Source: JACDQM01 sp044373315
Lineage (GTDB): Bacteria; Pseudomonadota; Gammaproteobacteria; Burkholderiales; Burkholderiaceae_C
Reading direction: 5' to 3'
DNA length: 64,000 nucleotides
Assembly (NCBI RefSeq): GCF_044373315.1
Contig: NZ_JBILQK010000001.1
Location: forward strand, 1-64,000
The notes under the pieces are model-generated. The model was not told the origin of the DNA, did not search any database, and worked only from the letters and a program-made list of their open reading frames with translations. Each line of letters opens with the position of its first letter. Position 1 is the first letter of the stretch. Position numbers and translations under genes: made by a program. This document shows positions 26,556 to 33,901 of this stretch, in pieces.

Positions 26556-26584
26556 TGATGCAGGAATCCTGTAGACGTGTGCAG

Positions 26585-26644
26585 TCAGCGCGCCCGGGGC
26601 ACGGTGGCTAGTAGCAGCAACGCGAATGCGAAATGCGACGTCAT
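26585..26644 (-). CDS. leuL: leuA leader peptide (19 residues, four consecutive Leu codons)
   Basis: The frame from ATG at 26644 reads MTSHFAFALLLLATVPRAR, then TGA at 26585. Residues 9-12 are encoded by TTG-CTG-CTA-CTA, including two rare CTA codons for this GC-rich genome, which would make the ribosome sensitive to Leu-tRNA levels. The position directly before an intrinsic terminator and leuA is the classical arrangement of amino acid attenuation. No Shine-Dalgarno is present, and the promoter -10 box ends only 7 nt before the ATG, so the peptide is probably translated from a leaderless transcript. The symbol follows the usual name for such peptides. Confidence 0.78.
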   Translation of the reverse strand: MTSHFAFALLLLATVPRAR

Positions 26645-26651
26645 GTGGACC

Positions 26652-26660
26652 AATATAGCA
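26652..26660 (-). promoter_or_regulatory. Extended -10 promoter of the leu leader
   Basis: Minus-strand TGC-TATATT (26660-26652) is an extended -10 element (TGn). The likely start points are the A residues at 26646 or 26644, that is 0-2 nt before the leader ATG. No -35 hexamer is recognisable at 16-18 bp (GCTCGC at 17 bp), which is common with extended -10 promoters. It lies 25 bp after the pssA stop codon. Confidence 0.6.
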
Positions 26661-26685
26661 CGCAAGCTCGGGCAGCGAGCCTCTC

Positions 26686-27534
26686 TCAATGGTGAAGTCC
26701 CTTTTCGTCCGGCTCATCGGTCGAGGTGGCGATCACACTGACCGGCTTGCCTTTGGCCTTGCGCCAGAAGTAGATCGCGTAGCCCGACAGACCATAGGCA
26801 CAGAAAATGGCAAACAGGCCAAGTGGTGGGTTCTGGCTGATCAGGACGATAGCCAAGGCGATCGCGACCAGCACGACGAACGGCACGGTGCGGCGGCTGC
26901 CGACCACCTTGAAGCTATAGAACGGCGCATTGGTGACCATTGAAAGCCCTGCAAACAAGGTCACGCCGAACGCGGTCCAGACAATCCAGGGAGTGCCCGT
27001 GACTTGCTTGAAGCCGGAGTCATCGAAGGCCCAGATCATGCCAATCACGATGGCAGCTGCAGCTGGGCTGGGCAGCCCCTGGAAGAAGCGCTTGTCCACA
27101 ACGCCTATATTGACGTTGAACCGCGCCAGACGCAAAGCCGCGCCCGAGATATAAACAAACGCAGGAATCCAGCCCAGCTTGCCCATGTCCTTCAAGGCCC
27201 AGATATAGACAATCAGCGCTGGCGCGGCGCCAAAGCTCACCATGTCCGACAGGCTGTCCATCTGCTCGCCAAATGCGCTTTGGGCGTTCGTCATGCGCGC
27301 AACCCGACCATCCAGGCTATCGAGCACTGCCGCACAGAAGATGGCAATGCAGGCCAACTCGAAGCGGCCATTCATCGACATCACGATGGCATAAAAGCCA
27401 GAAAAAAGTGCCGCCAGTGTGATGGCATTGGGCAGCACGTAGATGCCTTTGCGCCGCGGGCGCACGGGCGCCGGCGAGGTGTTCTCGCCCTCCTCCGAAG
27501 GCTCAACCTGGCGGTTCTTGTTCGATTCGATCAT
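26686..27534 (-). CDS. pssA: CDP-diacylglycerol--serine O-phosphatidyltransferase
   Basis: A 282-residue integral membrane enzyme making phosphatidylserine from CDP-diacylglycerol and serine, the precursor of phosphatidylethanolamine. The CDP-alcohol phosphotransferase signature is complete: DSLDGRVARMTNAQSAFGEQMDSLSD at about 70-95 (read here in two parts, the DG..AR motif and the G...D...D motif). Several hydrophobic helices follow, then FAIFCAYGLSGYAIYFW near the C-terminus. This is the type II (membrane) class as in Bacillus, not the E. coli soluble type. Located after the ilvBHC terminators and just before the leu promoter. Confidence 0.93.
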   Translation of the reverse strand: MIESNKNRQVEPSEEGENTSPAPVRPRRKGIYVLPNAITLAALFSGFYAIVMSMNGRFELACIAIFCAAVLDSLDGRVARMTNAQSAFGEQMDSLSDMVSFGAAPALIVYIWALKDMGKLGWIPAFVYISGAALRLARFNVNIGVVDKRFFQGLPSPAAAAIVIGMIWAFDDSGFKQVTGTPWIVWTAFGVTLFAGLSMVTNAPFYSFKVVGSRRTVPFVVLVAIALAIVLISQNPPLGLFAIFCAYGLSGYAIYFWRKAKGKPVSVIATSTDEPDEKGLHH

Positions 27535-27563
27535 GGGGCAGGAGGATACAACAGGGTGCCAGC

Positions 27564-27597
27564 AAAAAAGCCGCGGGCCAGGAGGCGCCGCGGCTTT
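27564..27597 (-). terminator. Rho-independent terminator of the ilvB-ilvH-ilvC operon
   Basis: Perfect 10-bp stem AAAGCCGCGG/CCGCGGCTTT (27567-27576, 27588-27597), followed on the minus strand by UUU (forward A 27564-27566). It is located about 90 nt past the ilvC stop and 30 bp before the pssA start codon. Confidence 0.8.
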
Positions 27598-27614
27598 GAT
27601 GTGTTCGCCTCAGC

Positions 27615-27636
27615 CGTGCCGCAAGGATGCGGCACG
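27615..27636 (-). terminator. Second hairpin after ilvC
   Basis: Perfect 9-bp stem CGTGCCGCA/TGCGGCACG with the tetraloop AGGA, 50 nt past the ilvC stop. It lacks a U-run and probably serves as 3' end protection or as the first element of a tandem terminator with the hairpin at 27564-27597. Confidence 0.45.
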
Positions 27637-27685
27637 CACTTCATGAGGCGTGGCCGAGTACACAGGCACTCGGCTCGATCCTCGC

Positions 27686-28702
27686 TCAGTTCTTCGACTG
27701 GTCGACCAGACGGTTCTTCTTGATCCAGGGCATCATCGCGCGCAGCTTCTCGCCGACCTGCTCGATCTGATGCTCCGAGGTCAAACGACGACGCGACAGC
27801 AGGGTCGGAGCTCCGGCCTTGTTCTCCAGGATGAAGCTCTTGGCATATTCGCCGGTCTGGATGTCCTTCAGGCACTGCCGCATGGCCTTCTTGGTCTCCT
27901 CGGTCACGACGCGCGGGCCGGTGACGTACTCGCCATACTCGGCGTTGTTGGAGATCGAGTAGTTCATGTTGGCGATACCGCCTTCATAGATCAGGTCGAC
28001 GATCAGCTTAAGTTCGTGCAGGCACTCGAAGTAGGCCATCTCGGGTGCGTAGCCGGCCTCCACCAGAGTCTCGAAGCCTGCCTTGATCAGTTCGACGGCA
28101 CCGCCACACAGCACGGCCTGCTCACCGAACAAGTCGGTCTCGGTCTCTTCGCGGAAGTTGGTCTCGATGATGCCAGCCTTGCCGCCGCCGTTGGCAGAGG
28201 CGTAGCTCAGGGCCAGATCACGCGCCTTGCCACTCTTGTCCGCGTAGACCGCGATCAGGTGCGGCACGCCGCCGCCCTGGGTGTAGGTGCCACGCACGGT
28301 GTGGCCGGGGGCCTTGGGAGCAACCATCCACACATCAAGGTCGGCACGCGGCGTCACCTGGCCGTAGTGCACATTGAAGCCGTGCGCGAAGGCCAGCGAC
28401 GCGCCTTGTTTGATATTGGGCTCGACTTCCTTCTTGTAGACGTCGGCGATCTGCTCATCGGGCAGCAGGATCATGACCACATCGGCTGCCTTCACTGCGT
28501 CAGCGATCTCGGCCACTTTGAGGCCGGCGTTCTCGGCCTTGGACCAGGACGCACCACCACGGCGCAGACCCACGGTGACCTTGACGCCGCTGTCGTTCAG
28601 GTTTTGCGCATGGGCGTGGCCTTGTGAGCCGTAGCCGATGATGGTGACGTTCTTGCCCTTGATCAGGCTCAGGTCAGCGTCCTTGTCGTAGAAAACGTTC
28701 AT
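27686..28702 (-). CDS. ilvC: Ketol-acid reductoisomerase (NADP+), class I
   Basis: A 338-residue enzyme of valine/isoleucine synthesis converting acetohydroxy acids to dihydroxy acids. N-terminal Rossmann domain with GYGSQGHAHAQNL at about 24-36 and the NADPH-binding loop LRRGGASWSKA at about 46-56. The knotted C-terminal domain has the Mg ligands in DLFGEQAVLCGG and the E-rich helix EMAYFECLHELKLIVDL. The length is that of class I enzymes. ATG at 28702 has GGAG 8 nt upstream. Third gene of the ilvB-ilvH-ilvC series. Confidence 0.97.
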   Translation of the reverse strand: MNVFYDKDADLSLIKGKNVTIIGYGSQGHAHAQNLNDSGVKVTVGLRRGGASWSKAENAGLKVAEIADAVKAADVVMILLPDEQIADVYKKEVEPNIKQGASLAFAHGFNVHYGQVTPRADLDVWMVAPKAPGHTVRGTYTQGGGVPHLIAVYADKSGKARDLALSYASANGGGKAGIIETNFREETETDLFGEQAVLCGGAVELIKAGFETLVEAGYAPEMAYFECLHELKLIVDLIYEGGIANMNYSISNNAEYGEYVTGPRVVTEETKKAMRQCLKDIQTGEYAKSFILENKAGAPTLLSRRRLTSEHQIEQVGEKLRAMMPWIKKNRLVDQSKN

Positions 28703-28794
28703 TTCGGTCTCCAGGGAAAAATCAGTACAGGAAAATGTGCGGGCCCAGGGTCTTGATGAACTTGTCACCGGGCCGCCCCAAGACAAGCTCATTG

Positions 28795-28835
28795 CCCCTC
28801 GCGGGGCGGCGCAAGAGCCGCTGCGGCCTTGCGCC
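28795..28835. repeat. Palindromic hairpin element in the ilvH-ilvC gap
   Basis: Two adjacent hairpins: CCCC-TCGC-GGGG (28795-28806), then a long stem with GGCGCAAG (28808-28815) pairing with CTTGCGCC (28828-28835) and an inner GCCGC/GCGGC, interrupted by one bulged A. The GC-rich bipartite palindrome resembles dispersed intergenic repeats of this bacterial group. I find no second full copy in the window, so its repeat nature is an inference. It could also affect ilvH-ilvC mRNA processing. Confidence 0.45.
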
Positions 28836-28844
28836 TGGGGCCAA

Positions 28845-29336
28845 TCAAACGCGCAGGATGCGCTCGCCGCGGCCGATGCCACTGGCGCCGGTGCGCACCG
28901 TCTCCAGAATGGCGCTGCGGTCGAGTGCATCGATGAAGGCGTCGAGCTTGGACGCATCGCCCGTCAGCTCGATCGTGTAGGTCTTCTCAGTCACATCGAT
29001 GATGCGGCCGCGGAAGATGTCGGTGGTGCGCTTCATCTCTTCGCGCTCCTTGCCGACAGCACGCACCTTGATCAGCATGAGTTCGCGCTCGGTGTAGTTA
29101 CCCTCGGTCAGGTCCACGACCTTAACGACCTCGATCAGGCGGTTCAGATGCTTGGTGATCTGTTCGATCACTTCGTCCGAACCCGTCGTCACGATGGTCA
29201 TGCGCGACAGCGAAGCGTCCTCGGTCGGCGCGACGGTGAGACTCTCGATGTTGTAGCCTCGGGCAGAGAACAAAGCGACCACGCGCGACAGCGCGCCAGG
29301 CTCGTTCTCGATCAGCAGTGCAATGATGTGTTTCAT
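28845..29336 (-). CDS. ilvH: Acetolactate synthase small (regulatory) subunit
   Basis: A 163-residue regulatory subunit with an N-terminal ACT domain (KHIIALLIENEPGALSRVVALFSARGYN at 2-29) that binds valine, and the C-terminal NikR-like domain with FRGRIIDVTEKTYTIELTG. It activates the large subunit and confers feedback inhibition. AGGACGAG lies in front of the ATG. It is separated from ilvB by 162 bp, unusually long for an operon of tightly coupled subunits; that gap has RNA secondary structure. Confidence 0.96.
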   Translation of the reverse strand: MKHIIALLIENEPGALSRVVALFSARGYNIESLTVAPTEDASLSRMTIVTTGSDEVIEQITKHLNRLIEVVKVVDLTEGNYTERELMLIKVRAVGKEREEMKRTTDIFRGRIIDVTEKTYTIELTGDASKLDAFIDALDRSAILETVRTGASGIGRGERILRV

Positions 29337-29364
29337 GGCTCTCGTCCTGCGCGCTCTTCAGGCT

Positions 29365-29478
29365 GGCGGCGGTAACCGACGGCCCTTGGCCACGCTGTTC
29401 GATCGTTAGTGGAATGCGGGGAGTCCGCTGCAGATTTCGTTCGTCATGCCCGGCCGGCGACGCGGTAACGCCGCCGCC
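29365..29478 (-). ncRNA. Candidate structured RNA element between ilvB and ilvH
   Basis: On the minus strand GGCGGCGG (29478-29471) is complementary to CCGCCGCC (29372-29365), closing a domain of about 114 nt. Inside are further helices such as GCGG/CCCCGC (29411-29429 region) and a GGCC/GGCC pair around 29380-29392. The right arm ends about 29 nt before the ilvH start. A betaproteobacterial cis-regulatory 'ilvH RNA motif' has been described in the RNA-motif literature; whether this sequence belongs to it is my inference and needs a covariance-model match. Confidence 0.4.
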
Positions 29479-29498
29479 CTGGCGCGACTTCAAAACGC

Positions 29499-31286
29499 TT
29501 ACAGGTCTTCGGAGCCCAGCAGCATTTCCGAGATTCCCTTGCCCGCCTTGACCATCGGCCAGACGTTCTCGGCAGGATCAGTGCGCACGTCGAGGAACAC
29601 CGTGCGATCCTTCAGGCGCATCGCCTCACGCAACGCGCCCTCTACATCGCTGGGCTTCTCCACGAGCAGCCCGACATGGCCATAGGCCTCGGCAAGCTTG
29701 ACGAAGTCCGGAAGGGCGTCCATGTAGCTATGCGAGTAGCGCTTACCGTAGTCCAACTCCTGCCACTGCCGCACCATCCCGAGGTAGCGGTTATTCAGCG
29801 AGACGACCTTCACCGGCGTGTTGTACTGCTTGCAGGTCGAGAGCTCCTGAATGCACATCTGGATCGAGCCCTCGCCGGTGATGCAGAACACATCTGATTC
29901 AGGCTTGGCCAGCTTGATGCCCATGGCGTAAGGAAGCCCCACTCCCATCGTGCCCAGACCACCGGAGTTGATCCAGCGCCGTGGCTCGTCGAAGCGGTAG
30001 AACTGCGCTGCCCACATCTGGTGCTGCCCGACATCGGAGGTGATGTAGGTATCCCGATCACGCGTCAGGTTCCACAAGGTCTCAACAACCATCTGTGGCT
30101 TGATCACATCACTGTTGCGGTCGTAGGCAAGGCAGTCGCGACGGCGCCACTCGTTAATCTGGCTCCACCAGGCATTGATCGCCGCCGCATCAGGTCGCGC
30201 CTGCGCTTCCTTGATCTGAACGATCAGTTCCTGAAGCACTTCCTTGACATCACCGACGATGGGAATATCCACGCGAACGCGCTTCGAAATCGACGAAGGG
30301 TCGATATCCACGTGAATGATCTTGCGCTCGACTTGGGCGAAATGCTTGGGGTTGCCGATCACGCGATCATCGAATCGAGCCCCGACCGCCAGCAGCACGT
30401 CGCAGTTCTGCATGGTCATGTTCGCTTCGTAAGTGCCGTGCATGCCGAGCATGCCCAGGAAGCGCGGGTCCGTGCCCGGCATCACGCCCAGGCCCATCAG
30501 CGTGTTGGTACAGGGATAGCCCAGCAGATCGACCAATTGGCGCAGCTCTGCAGTAGCTTCACCCAGCACAACGCCGCCGCCCGTGTAGATGTAAGGCCGC
30601 TTGGCCTGCATCAACAGCTGCACCGCCTTGCGGATCTGGCCGGAGTGCCCCTTGCGCACCGGGTTGTAGGAGCGCATTTCCACGTGCGTGGGGTAGTTGA
30701 AATGCGCCTTGTTGAGCGACACATCCTTCGGGATGTCCACAACCACGGGGCCGGGGCGGCCGGTACGGGCGATGTGGAAAGCCTTTTTCATCGTCACGGC
30801 CAAGTCACGCACATCCTTGACCAGGAAATTGTGCTTGACGATGGGACGCGTGATGCCGACGGTGTCGCACTCCTGGAACGCATCCAGACCGATGGCTGGC
30901 GTGGGGACCTGCCCGGTGATGATCACCATCGGGATCGAATCCATGTAGGCGGTCGCAATGCCGGTCACGGCATTCGTAACACCTGGACCCGAGGTGACTA
31001 GAGCGACGCCAACGTCCCCGGTCGCCCGAGCATAACCGTCGGCTGCGTGAACGGCAGCTTGCTCATGACGCACCAGAACGTGCTGGATCGACTCCTGCTT
31101 GTACAACGCGTCGTAGATGTACAGAACGGACCCACCGGGGTAACCCCAGAGGTACTTGACATCTTCAGCCTGCAGGCAGCGGACAAGGATCTCGGAGCCA
31201 TTGAGCTCCGATGAGGAGGAAGTGGGGGAATTGATTTGCGGTTGTGCCGAAGCGGCACGCTTGACTTCCGCGGCAGACATATCCAT
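29499..31286 (-). CDS. ilvB: Acetolactate synthase large (catalytic) subunit
   Basis: A 595-residue ThDP/FAD enzyme condensing two pyruvates, or pyruvate and 2-oxobutyrate, at the start of branched-chain amino acid synthesis. Seen: catalytic Glu in VRHEQAAVHAADGYAR at about 60, SGPGVTNAVTGIATAYMDS after it, GARFDDRVIGNP in the FAD domain, and the ThDP motif GEGSIQMCIQELSTCKQYN at about 470-488. The ATG at 31286 has AAAGG 6 nt upstream. An in-frame ATG at 31322, with GGAGGGG upstream, is an alternative that adds 12 residues. The 5' region contains a terminator-like hairpin. Confidence 0.95.
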   Translation of the reverse strand: MDMSAAEVKRAASAQPQINSPTSSSSELNGSEILVRCLQAEDVKYLWGYPGGSVLYIYDALYKQESIQHVLVRHEQAAVHAADGYARATGDVGVALVTSGPGVTNAVTGIATAYMDSIPMVIITGQVPTPAIGLDAFQECDTVGITRPIVKHNFLVKDVRDLAVTMKKAFHIARTGRPGPVVVDIPKDVSLNKAHFNYPTHVEMRSYNPVRKGHSGQIRKAVQLLMQAKRPYIYTGGGVVLGEATAELRQLVDLLGYPCTNTLMGLGVMPGTDPRFLGMLGMHGTYEANMTMQNCDVLLAVGARFDDRVIGNPKHFAQVERKIIHVDIDPSSISKRVRVDIPIVGDVKEVLQELIVQIKEAQARPDAAAINAWWSQINEWRRRDCLAYDRNSDVIKPQMVVETLWNLTRDRDTYITSDVGQHQMWAAQFYRFDEPRRWINSGGLGTMGVGLPYAMGIKLAKPESDVFCITGEGSIQMCIQELSTCKQYNTPVKVVSLNNRYLGMVRQWQELDYGKRYSHSYMDALPDFVKLAEAYGHVGLLVEKPSDVEGALREAMRLKDRTVFLDVRTDPAENVWPMVKAGKGISEMLLGSEDL

Positions 31287-31370
31287 ATCGAACCTTTGCG
31301 ATTTTCTCTGACGAAAAACCATCGGTGCCCCTCCTCGCACCCTTGTGGGGTGGACTCGGAACCTGCGCGG

Positions 31371-31400
31371 TCAAAAACGAGGCGTCCCGGTTGGACGGCC
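31371..31400 (-). terminator. Terminator-like hairpin in the ilvB leader (possible attenuator)
   Basis: Minus strand: GGC(C)GTCC (31400-31393) pairs with GGACGCC (31387-31381) with one bulged base, and UCGUUUUUG follows (31380-31372). It lies 85 nt upstream of ilvB and downstream of a plausible -10 box, CATAAT (31437-31432). I found no Leu/Val/Ile-rich leader peptide with room to be translated, so if it regulates, the mechanism is not classical ribosome-mediated attenuation. Confidence 0.5.
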
Positions 31401-31537
31401 AGCTTGAGACCCAAACTCTTGTGCGAAGCAGCATTATGCACGCAGACTCGCCGAATTGGCAGTACGACGCCGTGATTCGGGTCAAGGGTGCAATAATTCG
31501 CGCCTCCACGCCAGCTCAGGGCTCGCCCGCCAGACCT

Positions 31538-32104
31538 TTGGCCACCGACAAAGAACTCAACGACTTTCTTCGCAGCGTCGAGAAGCGCGCCTTCAAGCGC
31601 AGCCTCTATCTGGTCCGAGATGACGAGGCCGCCCTGGACATCGTTCAGGATGCGATGATGCGCTTGGCTGAAAAGTACTTCGACCGGCCGGCAGCGGAAC
31701 TGCCCCTGCTCTTCCAGCGCATTCTGTCCAACGCAACAATGGACTGGTTTCGGCGCCAGAAGGTGCGTCGCGGCCTGTTCCAGAACATGTCGGACTTCGA
31801 CTCAGACGATTCGGCCGACGACTTTGACCTGCTGGAGGCACTGGAAACAGGCGATGGCGCTATGGGCTCCTTGAGCGCTGCCGACGAGGTCTCGCGGGCC
31901 CAAATCTTGCGTGCTATTGACCGCGAAGTGGCAGAGTTGCCAGCGCGTCAACGCGAGGCCTTCCTGCTGCGTTACTGGGAAGAGATGGATATCGCCGAGA
32001 CGGCTGCCGTCATGGGATGCTCGGAGGGCAGCGTGAAGACGCACTGCTCGAGGGCAGTTCATGCACTGGCAAAGGTACTGAAGGCCAAGGGGATCACACT
32101 ATGA
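31538..32104 (+). CDS. RNA polymerase sigma factor (ECF/sigma-70 family)
   Basis: A 188-residue two-domain sigma factor. Region 2: SVEKRAFKRSLYLVRDDEAALDIVQDAMMRLAEKY at about 11-45 (stretch shortened here) with the DWFRRQK -10-contacting segment. Region 4: LPARQREAFLLRYWEEMD, then IAETAAVMGCSEGSVKTH, a helix-turn-helix for -35 contact. Acidic linker DSDDSADDFD between them. The start is uncertain: the conserved part begins at the TTG at 31538 (LATDKELNDFL), while an ATG at 31436 gives 34 extra residues overlapping the ilvB promoter. The next gene overlaps by 4 nt (ATGA), making it a likely functional partner. Confidence 0.85.
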   Translation: MATDKELNDFLRSVEKRAFKRSLYLVRDDEAALDIVQDAMMRLAEKYFDRPAAELPLLFQRILSNATMDWFRRQKVRRGLFQNMSDFDSDDSADDFDLLEALETGDGAMGSLSAADEVSRAQILRAIDREVAELPARQREAFLLRYWEEMDIAETAAVMGCSEGSVKTHCSRAVHALAKVLKAKGITL

Positions 32105-32571
32105 ACAAGCCGCTGCACACTGCCCGGGAACTGGACACACGCATGTCCCGCTTCGGCCTGCGCTTGACTGCAGGCTTGAGCGAACAGTGCGAGCAACTAC
32201 CGCCCGACATCGGCGAGCGCCTTCGCGTAGCGCGCGAGCAGGCACTGATGAAGGCTCGAAGTGCGCGCGCAGCACAGCCTCAAGAGGCTCGTCAGACCGT
32301 GCTTCTGGCCGACGGCACACTCAGCGTGCAGGGGGCAAAAGGTCCTGGCGGGCGCTGGCTCAAGTGGGCATCAATTGGGCCACTGCTGCTGCTGGTGTTC
32401 GGCCTGCTGTTGATTCAGCACAGCCAGTGGTACCAGCAAATCGTTGCAGGTGCCGATCTCGATGCTGCGCTGCTGACCGGAAAGCTGCCGCCCGCGGCCT
32501 ATGGCGATCCAGGCTTTTCGGAATACCTCAGCACTGAGGACGAAACAGCGGACACCAAACAAGACGAATAG
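32101..32571 (+). CDS. DUF3619 family membrane protein, possible anti-sigma partner
   Basis: A 156-residue protein, translationally coupled to the sigma factor gene (ATGA overlap). N-terminal about 80 residues are soluble and charged; one transmembrane helix at about 88-106 (SIGPLLLLVFGLLLIQ); the C-terminal about 45 residues, acidic at the end (STEDETADTKQDE), would be periplasmic. A single-span protein directly behind a sigma factor has the topology of an anti-sigma factor, but no ZAS or RsbW motif is recognisable, so the role is inferred only from context. Confidence 0.75.
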   Translation: MNKPLHTARELDTRMSRFGLRLTAGLSEQCEQLPPDIGERLRVAREQALMKARSARAAQPQEARQTVLLADGTLSVQGAKGPGGRWLKWASIGPLLLLVFGLLLIQHSQWYQQIVAGADLDAALLTGKLPPAAYGDPGFSEYLSTEDETADTKQDE

Positions 32572-32580
32572 ACTGGCACA

Positions 32581-33378
32581 ATGACGCGAAGTGCGGCCAC
32601 TCCCCCCTCCTTCTGGCAACGGCGACAGCCGCTGGCCTCCCTGGTTCCGTTGGCTGCCAGCATCTTGCTGAGCAGCACCGCATCGATCGCCCTGGCACAG
32701 GCCGTCGCGACGGTGCCTGCGCGTCCGACGCTAACAGCGCCTGCATCGCTGATCAACCCGGACTGGAACTCGCTGAGCACTGAGCAGAAACGTCTGCTCG
32801 AGCCCCTTGCGGCTGAGTGGAGCAGCTTGGAGCCAGCGAATCGGGTGCGCTGGATCGAGTTGACGGCTCGGCACCACAGCATGCCAAGCGAGGAACAACG
32901 CCTGCTGGAGGAACGCATTGCCAGTTGGGCACGACTTTCGCCGATTGAACGGCAGCAGGCACGTCAGAGCTTCAAGCAGGTGCTCCAGGCGAAGCCGCAG
33001 GATCTTGAGGCAAAGTGGGAGGCCTACCAGGCCCTGCCTCCCGAGCAACGAGAAGCCCTTGCCGGCAAAGCGGCGCAAAAGCGCCAACCCACCACGACAA
33101 GCGCAGCTGGCGTAGCGCCGACAAGCGCAGCAGTGGTGAGCCCGCCCGAACGCAAGCCTGGCGCGGCCTTGATTCCGATGCCGCTCCCGACCACAAGCCG
33201 CCAGCCGCAGGGCACCGCGCTCCTGCAAGCCAAACCTGGGGTGACGACCGTGCTGATTACGCAGCGCCCGGCGCCGGCGGCAAGCAAAATCCGCCGCCAG
33301 TTCTTCGACGCCAAGCAATTGGACAACAAGACCCTCCTGCCCAAAGTCCCCGTCGCCCCGGTCGGCGGACAGTCCTGA
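32581..33378 (+). CDS. DUF3106 domain-containing exported protein
   Basis: A 265-residue protein with an N-terminal signal-like helix (LVPLAASILLSSTASIALAQA, cleavage near residue 41). It is followed by the DUF3106 region with short repeats built around W..L...Q+..L.P+...W: PDWNSLSTEQKRLLEPLAAEW, WIELTARHHSM, WARLSPIERQQAR, WEAYQALPPEQREAL. The C-terminal half is Ala/Pro/Lys-rich and probably disordered. Ten bp after the DUF3619 gene, likely same operon. Function unknown; a periplasmic partner of the sigma/DUF3619 pair is possible. Confidence 0.75.
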   Translation: MTRSAATPPSFWQRRQPLASLVPLAASILLSSTASIALAQAVATVPARPTLTAPASLINPDWNSLSTEQKRLLEPLAAEWSSLEPANRVRWIELTARHHSMPSEEQRLLEERIASWARLSPIERQQARQSFKQVLQAKPQDLEAKWEAYQALPPEQREALAGKAAQKRQPTTTSAAGVAPTSAAVVSPPERKPGAALIPMPLPTTSRQPQGTALLQAKPGVTTVLITQRPAPAASKIRRQFFDAKQLDNKTLLPKVPVAPVGGQS

Positions 33379-33382
33379 TCTG

Positions 33383-33901
33383 ATGAACGAGACCTACGGG
33401 CCCGAGCGCCCCGCCCCAGCCGGTATTGCGCGCCGCATGGCAGCCTTCTTCTACGAGGGTATGCTGCTGTTTGGGGTCGTTTTCACAGGCGGCTTCGTCT
33501 ACTCGGCAGCCACTCAACAACGCCACGCCCTGCAAGGTCAGTTTGGCCTGCAGGTCTTCCTGTTTTGCTTGCTGGGCCTGTACTTCGCCTGGTTCTGGTC
33601 GCATGGCGGGCAGACCCTGGCCATGAAGGCCTGGCATCTTCGCGTGCTGGATGCGCAGGGGCGCCCGCTGCGCCCTTTGCGCGCCGTGATGCGCTACCTG
33701 CTGAGTTGGCTTTGGTTTCTGCCGGCATTGCTGAGCGTCTACACGCTCGGAGTCCACGGCACAGGACCCATCTTCGGCAGCCTGGCTGCCGGGGTGATCG
33801 CCTATGCAGGTCTGAGCTGGCTGCACCCAAGGCGACAGTTTCTGCATGATGCTGTGTGCGGCACCGAATTGGTGACACAGCTTCCACGCAAGAAGCCATG
33901 A
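33383..33901 (+). CDS. RDD family membrane protein
   Basis: A 172-residue integral membrane protein with the RDD domain: GIARRMAAFFYEGMLLFGVVF (the usual Arg-Asp-Asp core is degenerate, with Arg-Arg present), a middle span FLFCLLGLYFAWFW followed by HGGQTLAMKAWHLRVLDAQG (typical RDD signature), and a last pair of helices ending in PRRQFLHDAVCGTELV. Function of the family is unclear, with transport or ion homeostasis suggested. It sits 4 bp after DUF3106 and overlaps dgkA by 4 nt. Confidence 0.85.
   Translation: MNETYGPERPAPAGIARRMAAFFYEGMLLFGVVFTGGFVYSAATQQRHALQGQFGLQVFLFCLLGLYFAWFWSHGGQTLAMKAWHLRVLDAQGRPLRPLRAVMRYLLSWLWFLPALLSVYTLGVHGTGPIFGSLAAGVIAYAGLSWLHPRRQFLHDAVCGTELVTQLPRKKP

Noticed and set aside
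28740..28800. A possible coding remnant ending in GDKFIKTLGPHIFLY before ilvC
   Set aside because: The reading is short, lies in the ilvC leader next to a palindromic element, and I recognise no family, so it may be chance.
31400..31437. Possible ilvB leader peptide starting MLLRTRVWV
   Set aside because: It has Leu and Val codons, but its ATG overlaps the only plausible -10 box and the frame runs on without a stop past the terminator into ilvB; not a leader-peptide arrangement.
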